A stretch of DNA of 64,000 bases from assembly GCF_050948215.1 (NCBI RefSeq), contig NW_027488566.1, forward strand, positions 1,353,501-1,417,500, written 5' to 3'. The notes below the pieces were generated by a model, which had not been told where the DNA came from, ran no database searches, and worked only from the letters and a program-made list of their open reading frames with translations. The position numbers and the translations under genes are program-made. This DNA is from Halictus rubicundus. Lineage: Eukaryota; Arthropoda; Insecta; Hymenoptera; Halictidae. Positions 54,981 to 64,000 of the stretch are shown piece by piece. How positions within the stretch are numbered: position 1 is the first letter of the stretch; the number at the start of each line of letters is the position of its first letter.

Positions 54981-55558
54981 CCTTCCATCCCCAATCCAAC
55001 GGATCCTTAGAAAGAACTCATGCTACAGTAAAAGATTTAATACGAACTAGCTTACATGACAGTGACAAGGAATGGGACGATGTTCTGAACTTTATTTGTC
55101 TAGGATACAATACTTCTATTCATGAAGCAACTGGCTTTACACCTTTCGAACTCACCTTCGGTAGAAAAGCTAACCTACCCTCATCCATCGCGAGAACCAC
55201 AGGTTTCACCTACGATGAAATGTTTTCACTTTGGCAAAAACAATTGAATAGATATTTGACACTGGCTAGAGAAACTCTGTTGAAGAGTAAAAAGAGGTAT
55301 CAAAGGGACCAAAGAAGAAAGATTGTCAGGACTCAGGCAATATTTAAAGAAGGAGATTTTGTGTTAGTACACAACGATCATAAAAAAGACAAGTTAGATG
55401 TTGAATGGTTAGGACCATATAGGATACAAAGAGTCAACACACCGTACTATGAAATTTTTGTCGACAACCAAGTTAAAAAGATACACGGTAACCGATTAAA
55501 ACCTTACTTTGCAGGACGGTCACCATCACCTTTACCGGGAACCTCGTATACGGATTAG
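54980..55558 (+). pseudogene. Integrase C-terminal part, out of frame
   Basis: Continues integrase in the next frame with the Glu-containing segment, then TPFELTFGRKANLPSS and the C-terminal DFVLVHNDHKK...LGPYRIQRV domain, ending in SPSPLPGTSYTD. Complete apart from the frame break before it, which suggests a very recent mutation or a sequencing error. Confidence 0.8.
55501..55514 (+). promoter_or_regulatory. Candidate 3' splice site for env mRNA
   Basis: ACCTTACTTTGCAG precedes the point where the env frame opens. In errantiviruses env is made from a spliced subgenomic RNA with its acceptor near the end of pol, so position and sequence fit. Confidence 0.45.
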
Positions 55559-57336
55559 ATATAGTACCCTTAGAGGACAGCTCGATATTCCACGAGGAAA
55601 TCAATAAAGCATACTTGTATAACTCAGAAGTAGATATTTACATAGGATTGAACATAGACGATGTATTTATAAGGTTTAATCAAGTTAAGATGTATACTAA
55701 AGGTATTCAGATACAATGTAAAGAAGCTTGCAGACTAAAGAACGAGATTGATTCACTAAACGAACGAATAGAAAAATTGGATAGCTTAGCGCTACACCTA
55801 AAATTAATCACACATAGTAGATATAAGAGAGGGCTATTAAATATTATAGGATCAGTATCCAAGAGCTTATTCGGTACATTAGACAATAACGATTTAGAAT
55901 TAATAAACGCGAATATCGACAAACTGTTCAACGAAGGAAACGAACTGAAAACCATTGTAAGCAATCAGACCGCTTTAATTAGAAAAGTCATAAGCTCGGA
56001 CGGAATCAAACGCATTGAGAATTTGAGTTTAGCATTTAAGGATTTAGAACAAGCAACCAAACGAGAGGAATTGATCACAGAACTGTTTATCAGAACAGAA
56101 AGCGCTATATATGACTTACAATTTCAACTTGACGAGACGCTTAACGTGATATTAATGGCTAAACAAGGGATAATTAGTCCACAGATCATAGACCATGAAA
56201 TTTTCATAAACAATTTTGGCAAAGCTTTGGCACATAAGGCACTTAATTCCGCTATAGAACCTAAGAAAGAAAATTTTCAATTTATTCTAGACATAGCTGC
56301 ACTCAAAGTATTTACACTAAATAACAAAATATTCTTCAAAATCTCAGTACCATTAATAATTAACGCAGAATGGGATATAGTCCGCATATATCCTATACCG
56401 AGTAAACGTAACAATGCGTTTTTGGCACCGCTCGTAGAACATCCAATTTATTTCACATCACGGCTTACCTATATCAACGTAGACGCAGAATACTTAGAAA
56501 AATATTGTAGAACTAAAGCAGGTATAACTCTTTGCAAACAAAATCAACCTATACATGATAGGACAGCGAGACACGATTGCGCCTCGGAGCTCATAAATTT
56601 TGGAAACAGTATAAACACCTGCAAGTATGTAGTATTCAAGATAGAAGAGATCACCTTTGTACCTCTAAAGGCAGAAAATCAATACATAGCCATTCCAGAG
56701 AAACCATTCGAAATTATTGTAATTTGTGGAAAGACAACAACGACTGTCAAACTCAAAAACCCATCATTGTTACGATCTGCTGAAACATGCAACTTAATAT
56801 ACGGTGACAACCATATGAAAATAGGAGCTACAAAAATTAACATAACATACGAGACCAGGATTAAAACCATACCATTAGGAAACAACACGGACTTACATTT
56901 GATACTAGACACTTTAGAAAGCACACCAAAAATCTTCAGTAACATTAACAGCTACCAGAATACCCTAGACCAGATAACTGACAGGACAAACCAATTGACT
57001 TATTCACATAGAATCGAAAGCATTAAACATTGGGGACTCACAACATTACAAATAGCAGGCTATGTTTCCCTTGGACTATTAGGCGTATATGTATTAAATA
57101 AGATAGGAATCTTTAATTGTTTACCTAAGAAACTTTGCATCCATTTATTATGTTATAAAACTAAGAACAATGCGCAAACCATTAACAATGTAACACCGGC
57201 ACCTGTACCTTCAGCATCGCGAAACATTTGTACAGAGGTACCAACAATAGAGTTCTCTTCCGATACAGGAGACGGGCGTGTTACCTTTGAATCCGGAAGA
57301 GCAAGATTCCACAAGTCCATCCTCAAGAGGAAGTAA
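55516..57336 (+). CDS. env: Errantivirus-like envelope glycoprotein
   Basis: Type I membrane fusion protein of the insect errantivirus/baculovirus-F type, open throughout. A basic furin-type site (residues R-Y-K-R at about 55822-55833) is directly followed by a Gly/Leu-rich fusion-peptide-like stretch. Long helical heptad segments come next, then a Cys-containing ectodomain, one transmembrane helix at about 57033-57105 and a cytoplasmic tail. No ATG with signal peptide is seen at the start. The N-terminus probably comes from an upstream exon through the splice acceptor at 55514. An unspliced start inside the frame at about 55.6 kb would lack a signal. It looks undamaged, unlike the env remnant at 31.5-32.6 kb. 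Confidence 0.82.
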   Translation, partial: TVTITFTGNLVYGLDIVPLEDSSIFHEEINKAYLYNSEVDIYIGLNIDDVFIRFNQVKMYTKGIQIQCKEACRLKNEIDSLNERIEKLDSLALHLKLITHSRYKRGLLNIIGSVSKSLFGTLDNNDLELINANIDKLFNEGNELKTIVSNQTALIRKVISSDGIKRIENLSLAFKDLEQATKREELITELFIRTESAIYDLQFQLDETLNVILMAKQGIISPQIIDHEIFINNFGKALAHKALNSAIEPKKENFQFILDIAALKVFTLNNKIFFKISVPLIINAEWDIVRIYPIPSKRNNAFLAPLVEHPIYFTSRLTYINVDAEYLEKYCRTKAGITLCKQNQPIHDRTARHDCASELINFGNSINTCKYVVFKIEEITFVPLKAENQYIAIPEKPFEIIVICGKTTTTVKLKNPSLLRSAETCNLIYGDNHMKIGATKINITYETRIKTIPLGNNTDLHLILDTLESTPKIFSNINSYQNTLDQITDRTNQLTYSHRIESIKHWGLTTLQIAGYVSLGLLGVYVLNKIGIFNCLPKKLCIHLLCYKTKNNAQTINNVTPAPVPSASRNICTEVPTIEFSSDTGDGRVTFESGRARFHKSILKRK

Positions 57337-57361
57337 AATTTTGGAGGACCAAAATCAATCT

Positions 57362-57374
57362 AAGAAGGGGGGTA
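57362..57374 (+). other. Polypurine tract
   Basis: AAGAAGGGGGGTA directly before the 3' LTR. Confidence 0.75.
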
Positions 57375-57753
57375 TGTAACGTCCTAAAAATCCCCGAGCT
57401 ATACCAGATCATATTCCATTCGACACCACAGCATTTCCCGAGTCATTTGCACAAGTCAGCATTCCCCGAGCATTCACCTTGACACCACAGCATTTCTCGA
57501 TACACGCGTACGCAACAGCATTAGTCAAATCACATCCGCCTGATTTCGAAAGCCCCCCAAAAAATGCATTACTAATCAATAAGGTCAAGCTATAAGTATG
57601 GGAACATTCCCAGGGCAGTCAATCTTGGCTGAACCTCCGTTTTGTAACTTTGTCTTAAATAAACTTATACTTTTTGTCAGTAAAGAACGGGATAAAGAGC
57701 TGGGTAACTCCCACTCTCCTTCTTTCAAGTATTTTCACCCAGTTTACGTCACA
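57375..57753 (+). repeat. 3' LTR of the env-bearing gypsy
   Basis: Same 379-bp length as the 5' LTR with three differences, followed by CATG and the resumed BEL coding text. Confidence 0.93.
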
Positions 57754-57757
57754 CATG

Positions 57758-58521
57758 CGTGGACCGATGCATCGGTCGTCCTAGCCTGGGTGAGATCTCA
57801 TGCTTCCAGGTGGAAACCGTTTGTGGCGCATAGGGTGGCCGAGATCCAGCGCCTGCTGCCGGACGTTGAGTGGCGACACGCGAGGACAGACGAAAATCCT
57901 GCGGACCTTGCCACGCGTGGGATTTCAGCGCAGGTACTGGTCGACGATGACCTCTGGTGGAGCGGTCCCTCGTGGTTGTCAGGGCCTCAGGAGGATTGGC
58001 CTGGCGCACGTGACGTCGACGAGAGCGAGGCTCCGGAGCGCAGAGTGACGGTGACGACGACGATGGTAAGGAAGACGAAGTCCGGCGACCATCCCAGTCT
58101 GCGAGCCGTCTTCGAATCGCCCTGGGACCCTCTCCGATTCTCGTCAGCGTTGAGGCTGGTCCGAGTGACCGCGTATATGCGACGCTTCGCAAATAACGCT
58201 CGCTCCATCGGTACACCGCAGCACGGGTTCCTGACAGCCACTGAAATCGACGAGGCGTGGGTGAGCGTCCACCGAATAAGCCAAGCTGACGACTTTGGCG
58301 ACGAACTTGCTGGAATGGAGAAGGGTACGCTAGTTAAATCGACCTCGACCCTTGTTTCTCTTCGGCCGATTATAGATCGTCAAGGTGTCTTACGAGTGGG
58401 AGGACGACTGGACCACGCAGCAGTTTCATTCGACCAGAGACATCCTGTGATAATCGACCGACAGTCTCCGTTGGCATCATTGTTGATCCGGTCAGCTCAT
58501 CTTCGGACGCTCCATGGGGAG
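57758..58521 (+). pseudogene. BEL RNase H end and integrase N-terminus
   Basis: Resumes with AWTDASVVLAWVRSH and ENPADLATRG (RNase H acids), then the linker to the integrase zinc-binding region (LRVGGRLDHAAVSFDQRHP, LLIRSAHLRTLHG). A one-base loss in a G run at about 58515-58519 ends this frame, and the next frame picks up at once. Confidence 0.87.
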
Positions 58522-59621
58522 TGAACTTGACGCGGGCGACGCTCAGGCTCCGCCACTGGATTCCCCGAGACAAGACGCTGGTGAAACGGGTCGTAAAAGG
58601 CTGCGTTACCTGCACTCGACTCCAAGGGCGTACCAGTAACCAGCAAATGGGAATGCTGCCTGCCCAGCGAGTGCAACCAGCAAGGGCATTCTCGGTCAGC
58701 GGAGTCGATTATGCTGGTCCGATTCCGATGCTCATGACGAGAGCAAGGGGCCAGCGGACATCCAAGGGATACATCGTCGTTTTCGTGTGCCTGTGCACGA
58801 AGGCGGTCCACTTAGATGTCGTGTCCGATTTGTCCTCAGCCTCCTTCATCGCCGCTTTCAAACGCTTCGTAGCTAGACGCGGAAGATGTCACCAGATGCT
58901 GAGTGACAACGCTACGACGTTCAGAGGTGCCGATCAGCTTCTGAAGTCCATGTTCAACGCTGCATCGACCTTTTACAAGGAAACGGCGGAATTGCTGGCC
59001 GCCGACGAAACGGAATGGAGCTTCATACCGCCGTATTCTCCTCATTTCGGCGGTCTGTGGGAAGCGGCCGTGAAATCCGCGAAGAGGCATCTACGACGCA
59101 CAATAGGGGAACAACAGCTCACCTTCGAGGAGCTTTCCACCCTGCTGTGTCAAGTGGAAGCTTGCATGAACTCTCGACCCCTCTCCGCCTTGTTCGACGA
59201 TCCAAATGATCCTCCCTTCCTCACGCCGAATCATTTGGTTAACGCTTCTTCATTGTGCGCAGTTCCAGAACCGGGTGACGAAATCACGTACGATGCAGGC
59301 CGACGGAGATGGAACCTTGTATCCAGACTTCTGGAAGGTTTCTGTCAGCGGTGGCGTACCGAATACCTGAGCCAGTTGCAGAATCTTCCGAAATGGCAAA
59401 GGGCGCGGGAGAATCTTGCTGTCGGAGCGGTCGTGCTCCTGAAGGACGATCTCGCGCCGCCTACGAAATGGCCTCTCGGACGAGTCGTCGAAGTGCATCG
59501 GGGATCCAACGGACGAGTGCGTGTGGCTGCCGTGAAGACCGCTACCCGTACCACCACCAGAGCCATCCAGCGCCTTGTACCGCTCATTTCCTCAGAGCAT
59601 TCCACCGGCGAGGAAACGTGA
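58521..59621 (+). pseudogene. BEL integrase
   Basis: 366 codons: zinc-binding half (CVTCTRLQG), then catalytic core with acids in SGVDYAGPIP, LSDNATTFRGA and FGGLWEAAVKSAK, and the BEL C-terminal block (NLPKWQRARENLAVGAVVLL, PLGRVVEVHRG). Catalytic residues look intact. It is separated from the upstream part only by the one-base loss. The normal stop lies near the start of the 3' UTR. Confidence 0.88.
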
Positions 59622-59691
59622 CTCCCTTCACGGCGGGCGGTGCTTAGACGCACATTGTATATATTGTAAATAACTGTAAATATCTGTAGCT

Positions 59692-60208
59692 CACTTTGTT
59701 CACTTTGTTCACTTTGTTCACTTTGTTCACTTTGTTCACTTTGTTCACTTTGTTCACTTTGTTCACTTTGTTCACTTTGTTCACTTTGTTCACTTTGTTC
59801 ACTTTGTTCACTTTGTTCACTTTGTTCACTTTGTTCACTTTGTTCACTTTGTTCACTTTGTTCACTTTGTTCACTTTGTTCACTTTGTTCACTTTGTTCA
59901 CTTTGTTCACTTTGTTCACTTTGTTCACTTTGTTCACTTTGTTCACTTTGTTCACTTTGTTCACTTTGTTCACTTTGTTCACTTTGTTCACTTTGTTCAC
60001 TTTGTTCACTTTGTTCACTTTGTTCACTTTGTTCACTTTGTTCACTTTGTTCACTTTGTTCACTTTGTTCACTTTGTTCACTTTGTTCACTTTGTTCACT
60101 TTGTTCACTTTGTTCACTTTGTTCACTTTGTTCACTTTGTTCACTTTGTTCACTTTGTTCACTTTGTTCACTTTGTTCACTTTGTTCACTTTGTTCACTT
60201 TGTTCACT
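59692..60208. repeat. 9-bp minisatellite (CACTTTGTT), about 57 copies
   Basis: Essentially perfect array in the BEL 3' UTR between integrase and the 3' LTR. Because 9 is a multiple of 3, every frame is open, giving long spurious repeat ORFs on both strands (EQS, NKV and FTL repeats). No sequence variants were noticed, so the expansion is recent or actively homogenised. Confidence 0.97.
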
Positions 60209-60274
60209 TCTCTGTATAACATCCGAAAACCATTGTACTATTTCGTTGCCGACCCGACAACGAGGCGGGCGGTA

Positions 60275-60624
60275 TGTTCGAGCAATCAGCTGTTCGGTGC
60301 CGCTGTGCGTCCGCACGCACACACGGCAAATTAGCGACTGCCGAACTTTGTTTGTATTGAGGACTCGGCCGTCGTCGCGGTTCGTCTCTCTCTCTCCCCG
60401 CACACTTCGGGCGGACCGAGTAGTTCGGGGTGCGCGGCGAGGGGAGAGAGCCCCGTCAATATACACGGCATTCCGTCGAGCCCTCTTCCTCTTTTCCGAG
60501 AATCGCAGTGACGGTGACAATAAATCAGTTAGCTCTCCCACAAATTCCGACTTTATTTCTTGAACATTTCGCGATCGTAAGTTAAAGGTTCCAACGTTAC
60601 GGAACCCAACGAAGATCCTAAACA
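60275..60624 (+). repeat. BEL 3' LTR
   Basis: Starts TGTTCGAGC after a purine-rich GAGGCGGGCGG tract and ends TAAACA before CTCTT. Compared with the 5' LTR: four substitutions and a shorter TC run. Confidence 0.92.
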
Positions 60625-60770
60625 CTCTTTGTCTGTTTTCTTTTTTTAAAAACTAACCCAAACCCTAACTAATTAACCTTTCAGTTTCCCACTGTCTATT
60701 TGTTGTTAATTAATTAGTTTCCAACTCTCTGAGCTCGCTCGGTGTTTAATTTTTTACTTTATCTTTTTAG
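60625..60770. other. Right flank of BEL, diverged repeat of left flank
   Basis: 60640-60735 resembles 43247-43331 (CTAACTAAT, then CTGTCTATTTGTT and TTAATTAATT), so the BEL target was itself an imperfect tandem repeat. It includes AACCCTAACT telomere-like text and ends in a splice acceptor. Confidence 0.55.
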
Positions 60771-60881
60771 GAACACCGTACGGACTACCTGACGGGAGCC
60801 GCACGACAGGGCTTTTCTGACACCTGTATCCTCGAGTCTCTAATTTCCGAACTAGAGCCGCACGAAAATATTAACTTTCAG
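60771..60881 (+). other. Candidate coding exon (111 bp)
   Basis: TTATCTTTTTAG stands directly before it and CAG|GTAAGT directly at its end. The 37 codons between are open in one frame without stop (EHRTDYLTGAARQG, then SLISELEPHENINFQ) and keep phase 0 at both sides. Flanking DNA is AT-rich as in introns. It may be a host exon or a spliced retroelement gag exon. I do not recognise the protein. Confidence 0.4.
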
Positions 60882-63565
60882 GTAAGTATTCCGGTAAGTT
60901 ATTTTTCTGACTCGAATCTGAATAAATTGTATCAAAAAATAGAAAATTATTTATATTTCTGCACACCCCGTAAGTTGATTTTTCGAATTATTACACGCCT
61001 ATTCACGCCCACTCTCTGTCTCTCTCTCTCTTTTGGGAAACAGTTAACGCTTCTAAATTTTGATTATTTACTAAGTTGGTTCAAAAACGAGACTTTATTC
61101 ATTTTTTGGCTTCATGAATTACTTTGAGAATTTTTTCTCATTAATTCTAATTACTAGATTTATTGACTTTTTAATCTACAAGTGTAATTTTATTATTAAA
61201 AAATTTTTAATTAAAATCCTATTTCTGACAAACTATCTATTTTTCCCTAAAATACTACTTCCTACCTTCCCTCAGAACCGTTAAATTCCTTATATCCCAG
61301 TCTCTTTTCCGAATTTTGGAGGATTTTTCGAAGACTTTCTTCTAAAATATACACATTGGTTTAATTACTAATTATAATTTTACACCCTATTTCCACTATT
61401 TTTCTCATTTTTCGTTTGTTTAAGATAATTCTGCTTGTATTTTCTTGCAACTGTTTCCCAGAAGAGAAGAAAAAGTTATTAGATTATCACGACTTGTACT
61501 AACAATTAGTAATTTAATTTTAATTTTTTCAAAATCCACTTATTTCCCTGTTTTTAGGGATTTCTCCCTTCACCAGGTGTTTTTTAGGTCCCGGCACACC
61601 GCGTTTTATAACAAAACTCGCGTACCGGATTGATACTACAATTTTAATATTCTAATCTATTCACACAACTTTCCCTATATGTAAAAACTAGTTTAAAATT
61701 CAACTGTCAACTCTGTACGAATTTCGCCCGATGCGTCTTCGATGAGATTTAAAATCGCTCTGACCTGTAAATTCGTCTCTGGGACAAAGGAGGCCTCGGT
61801 GACTTACCCCCTCTCATTTCTCCAACCGTTTTACGGTCGCGACTTTGTTGTTTCTTACCCTGAGATAAAGGAGGTGAACTCGAGTAACCCCCTGTTTTTG
61901 AAAATTCCGCGTAGTTGTTATTCCTAACCGACTTCTGCCGAGGTCGATTCTGTCTGTTCTTATCGAATTTTGCCCTTGTACCTCACTTGGGGAGGGCAAT
62001 GTGTCCTATTTCTTATGTACTTGTTAGTTTTGCAAGTTTATATACATATTCGAGTAAATTATGAAATTTTAACCGTTCGAGTTTCCTGCTTATTTCTAAC
62101 GTAATTCGTGTCGCCTACCCGCCCCTTTCTGGCCATTTCTGGGGACGACGACTGTAGCACGTGCTTCGCTGTGACGTTTGTGAGCGTTCACACCGTTTCC
62201 TGTTCTTTAGAAACCACTGTCGTTGCCAAACTATTTATGTAGTTTACCAATTTCGTTAGACCAAAAGCCTTAAAATTTGCAGAGTTTCGTGTTATTAATT
62301 TAATTTAATTTCAATTATTTATAACTCCCCTCTTCGTGATAATTACTCTTACAGTAGGTCCTTTTACGAATGGAAAGTTGTCCCAATGTATTCGTCGTCC
62401 CCAAAAACATCCGCGTTTATAATATGGTGACTATCCGATACCACAATCCTTTATAATTGGTGAAATACACTTTTCGTCGCGTCGCAAAATTATTTTCTTC
62501 GCTCGCCCGCTCGTGCCTAGTACGGTTCGTAATTACGCACCGGGCCTTCCTTTGGCGAGGACGAGTTTCCCGTGCAATTTGATACGGCGGTAGGGTGCGT
62601 ACACACCGTTACTTGCCGTTTGATCCCCCATATTTTCTAGAGTATTGACTTGACCGAAAAATTTTATTAGAACTAATATCTCGTTATAAACAGAGCTACC
62701 TGTTTTTTATCTCGTTTTTTTGGATCACTCCACCCTGAAAATATCTCTTTAGTTAGGCCTTTTTACGGGCTGGAATCTATCCCAACATGTTCGTCCTCCC
62801 CAAAAACCGTCCGGTGCGCAATGTGTTGTACATCCGAGGTCTCTAACCCTTTCAAATAAACAAAAGTCTCGTTTTGTTACAAAGCTGCTTATGTTCGCCA
62901 TCTTCTCGTCTATAGATATTTCTCGGGACGCGGCCCCTAACCGCTTTAGACCCTACTTACGAGTTATCTTTGTTATCGCAAGCTACATTATCCCTAACGT
63001 GCCCTGTTTTATCGGTAGGGTTGTGGAACCAACTCATCCTATGCAGTAGAAATCTGCGCGTAGTCGGTATCTGCCCCTACTGGATGCAGCCGCCGCTACA
63101 AGCACTACGCCGCTAGTACTTCTCCTCGGAAGGGAACTGCATTGTGCCGGTAAGTGCTCTTTCTCAATAGATTTCCGCGGAGGAAGTTCGTCCGTGCTCT
63201 AGCCCCCCGCATGAAGACCCCGAGGAGGGGAGACGACCCTTGAAGCGGAGATGAGGCAGGTGGTTCCCGGATTTCTGCTTGGTTTGCTGTGGAGATGTCC
63301 CTCTTTTCTCCTTAGCCTGGACCCGCGAACTCGCTTTTCCCTCAGGCATCCGGTGGTTATGAAGTCATCTGCAGCCTTCCTCTGGTCCTCCAGGATCTCC
63401 GTTCCCCTCCGGTCATCGTCGCCTCCCCCCCCCCCGGGGCTCCCCGGAGAAAGCTGAAACACAGAACAATACCTCCTGAGCGCATTTGCATTTCTAATAC
63501 CCGATCAAGGTAAGTATTTGCTTATTATTCTATAATGTCATAAACTTAACTCGCTTTTTCTTATT
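60882..63565. other. AT-rich non-coding, duplicated block, LINE 3' region
   Basis: No convincing ORF except a low-complexity minus-strand frame at 63199-63462, which probably belongs to the 3' UTR of the LINE at the right edge. A two-copy repeat lies at 62355-62880. A C-homopolymer occurs near 63428. Confidence 0.4.
62355..62880. repeat. Two diverged copies about 400 bp apart
   Basis: Copies at about 62355 and 62754 share TAGG(T/C)C, TTTTTACG, TCCCAA, TGT(A)TTCGTC and CCCCAAAAAC in order. They are diverged, probably an old tandem duplication or LTR sub-repeats. Confidence 0.5.
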
Positions 63566-64000
63566 TTATAGGTCTTGCATCCTGTCCGCATCCGCCGATT
63601 CTAGATCGTCCTCGGTGCCCCTCATAATAGGGTTGTCTAGTAGTTGTCTTTCTCTCCTTCTCTCCTCCTCCTCTTTTTTCCTGAGGATGGTCCTGCAGAG
63701 TGTCGCGAAGATTCTCCAGATTCTTTCATCTTCGACTATCCCCTTCATGATTTTATCCATCGTCAGAGTCTCGGGCCTGGTTTTTAGGACATCCAATAGT
63801 GGCTTCCTCTCGCTGTCCCATTGCTGGCAGACTACCAAGGTATGCTCCGGAGTGTCAGCTGTTCCCGGGTGGTACCAGCAGTCGTCGGCATCTGCTTTTC
63901 CGATTCGCTTTCTAAAACAATTAAAAACCCCATGCCCCGAAAGGGCCTGGGTGATATAGAAATCTAGATCTCCATGCTTCCTGTTGATCCAATCTGCTAT
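63566..64000 (-). CDS. R1-clade LINE ORF2, C-terminal end (partial)
   Basis: Enters from the right edge and is open to a stop at 63566. It carries DFYITQALSGHGVFN, then a zinc finger built on CWYH...TPEHTLVVC, then a conserved helical tail (IWRIFATLCRTILRKKEEEE). This matches in order the C-terminus of the ORF2 at 10.2-11.6 kb (QVLSDHGCF, CHSCGEDVD..HTLEEC, SFCDDVIKQKEAAER) but is a different family. Endonuclease and RT would lie beyond the window. Confidence 0.78.
   Translation of the reverse strand: MADWINRKHGDLDFYITQALSGHGVFNCFRKRIGKADADDCWYHPGTADTPEHTLVVCQQWDSERKPLLDVLKTRPETLTMDKIMKGIVEDERIWRIFATLCRTILRKKEEEERRRERQLLDNPIMRGTEDDLESADADRMQDL

Larger units (their letters stand above)
50313..57753 (+). 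mobile_element. Env-bearing gypsy (errantivirus-like) element, young
   Basis: Complete LTR element with CATG on both sides (50309-50312 and 57754-57757). The two 379-bp LTRs differ at three sites by eye. Order: LTR, primer site, gag, pol in the previous frame, env, polypurine tract, LTR. Gag and env are open. Pol has one frame break in integrase, so the copy is probably not autonomous despite its youth. Confidence 0.93.
43332..60624 (+). mobile_element. BEL/Pao LTR retrotransposon with three internal disruptions
   Basis: Flanked by CTCTT on both sides (43327-43331 and 60625-60629). The LTRs (352 and 350 bp) differ at about four positions plus one TC-microsatellite step. Coding order is gag, protease, RT, RNase H, integrase in one direction, BEL-type by the gag finger and by YVDD and integrase motifs. 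Disruptions: antisense viral polymerase sequence in place of mid-gag (44286-46513), a solo LTR (47861-49359) and an env-bearing gypsy element (50313-57753). Without those the element would be about 6 kb. Confidence 0.92.

Noticed and set aside
59345..60625. Long minus-strand ORF with EQS repeats and the NKV and FTL ORFs
   Set aside because: Produced by the 9-bp repeat, whose period is a multiple of three. They cross the BEL 3' UTR and LTR and have no other features.
63512..63571. Intron on the plus strand (GTAAGT to TTATAG)
   Set aside because: It lies at the 3' end of a minus-strand LINE ORF, and the flanking plus-strand sequence is not open or recognisable.

Overview
The window is eukaryotic, almost certainly insect, and is a dense graveyard of nested transposable elements. 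I recognise no ordinary host gene, tRNA, rRNA, operon or CRISPR array. The mix of families (TRAS/SART-like R1-clade LINEs, BEL/Pao, Ty3/gypsy with and without env, Transib, piggyBac-like) fits an insect. A hymenopteran is my guess, with low confidence.

Left part (1-16.8 kb). Two minus-strand R1-clade LINEs lie about 14 kb apart. The first enters from the left edge with an open ORF1. The second (10.2-16.7 kb) has both ORFs but several frameshifts, one exactly at the reverse transcriptase YADD box. Their 5' UTRs are strikingly alike, and each 5' end abuts a short C-rich, telomere-like repeat. Between them sit two tandem-repeat fields and a Transib transposon (7089-8782). The Transib has RSS-like heptamer ends, a 5-bp GC-rich target duplication, very long terminal inverted repeats and the C-terminal, RAG1-like exon of the transposase.

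Middle part (16.8-43.3 kb). This holds a plus-strand gypsy gag-pol with a SAP-like upstream ORF and an altered RT box; about 5 kb of AT-rich repeat-bearing non-coding DNA; a minus-strand gypsy pol fragment; a piggyBac-derived MITE; a minus-strand env-bearing (errantivirus-like) remnant with a solo LTR beside its integrase; a minus-strand gypsy pol abutting a 5'-truncated plus-strand gypsy; and an unusual macro-domain-like module in the latter's pol, cut by another LTR.

Right part (43.3-60.6 kb). A complete BEL/Pao element (identical CTCTT duplications, LTRs about 99% alike) has been broken three times: (i) the middle of its gag is replaced by an antisense piece of an RNA-virus RNA-dependent RNA polymerase gene, reovirus-like by motif; (ii) a 1.5-kb solo LTR with AATG duplications sits at RT motif A; (iii) an almost intact env-bearing gypsy/errantivirus-like element with CATG duplications and two 379-bp LTRs differing at three sites sits in RNase H. 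Its 3' UTR holds about 57 uniform copies of a 9-mer. The BEL inserted into the interior of an older minus-strand LTR element whose 3' LTR is at 41.8-42.7 kb.

Right edge (60.6-64 kb). AT-rich DNA with one cleanly spliced-looking 111-bp exon, a 400-bp duplicated block and the C-terminus of another R1-like LINE ORF2. Because insertions sit inside insertions, the order of events can be read directly: the minus-strand LTR element came first, then BEL, then its internal insertions.
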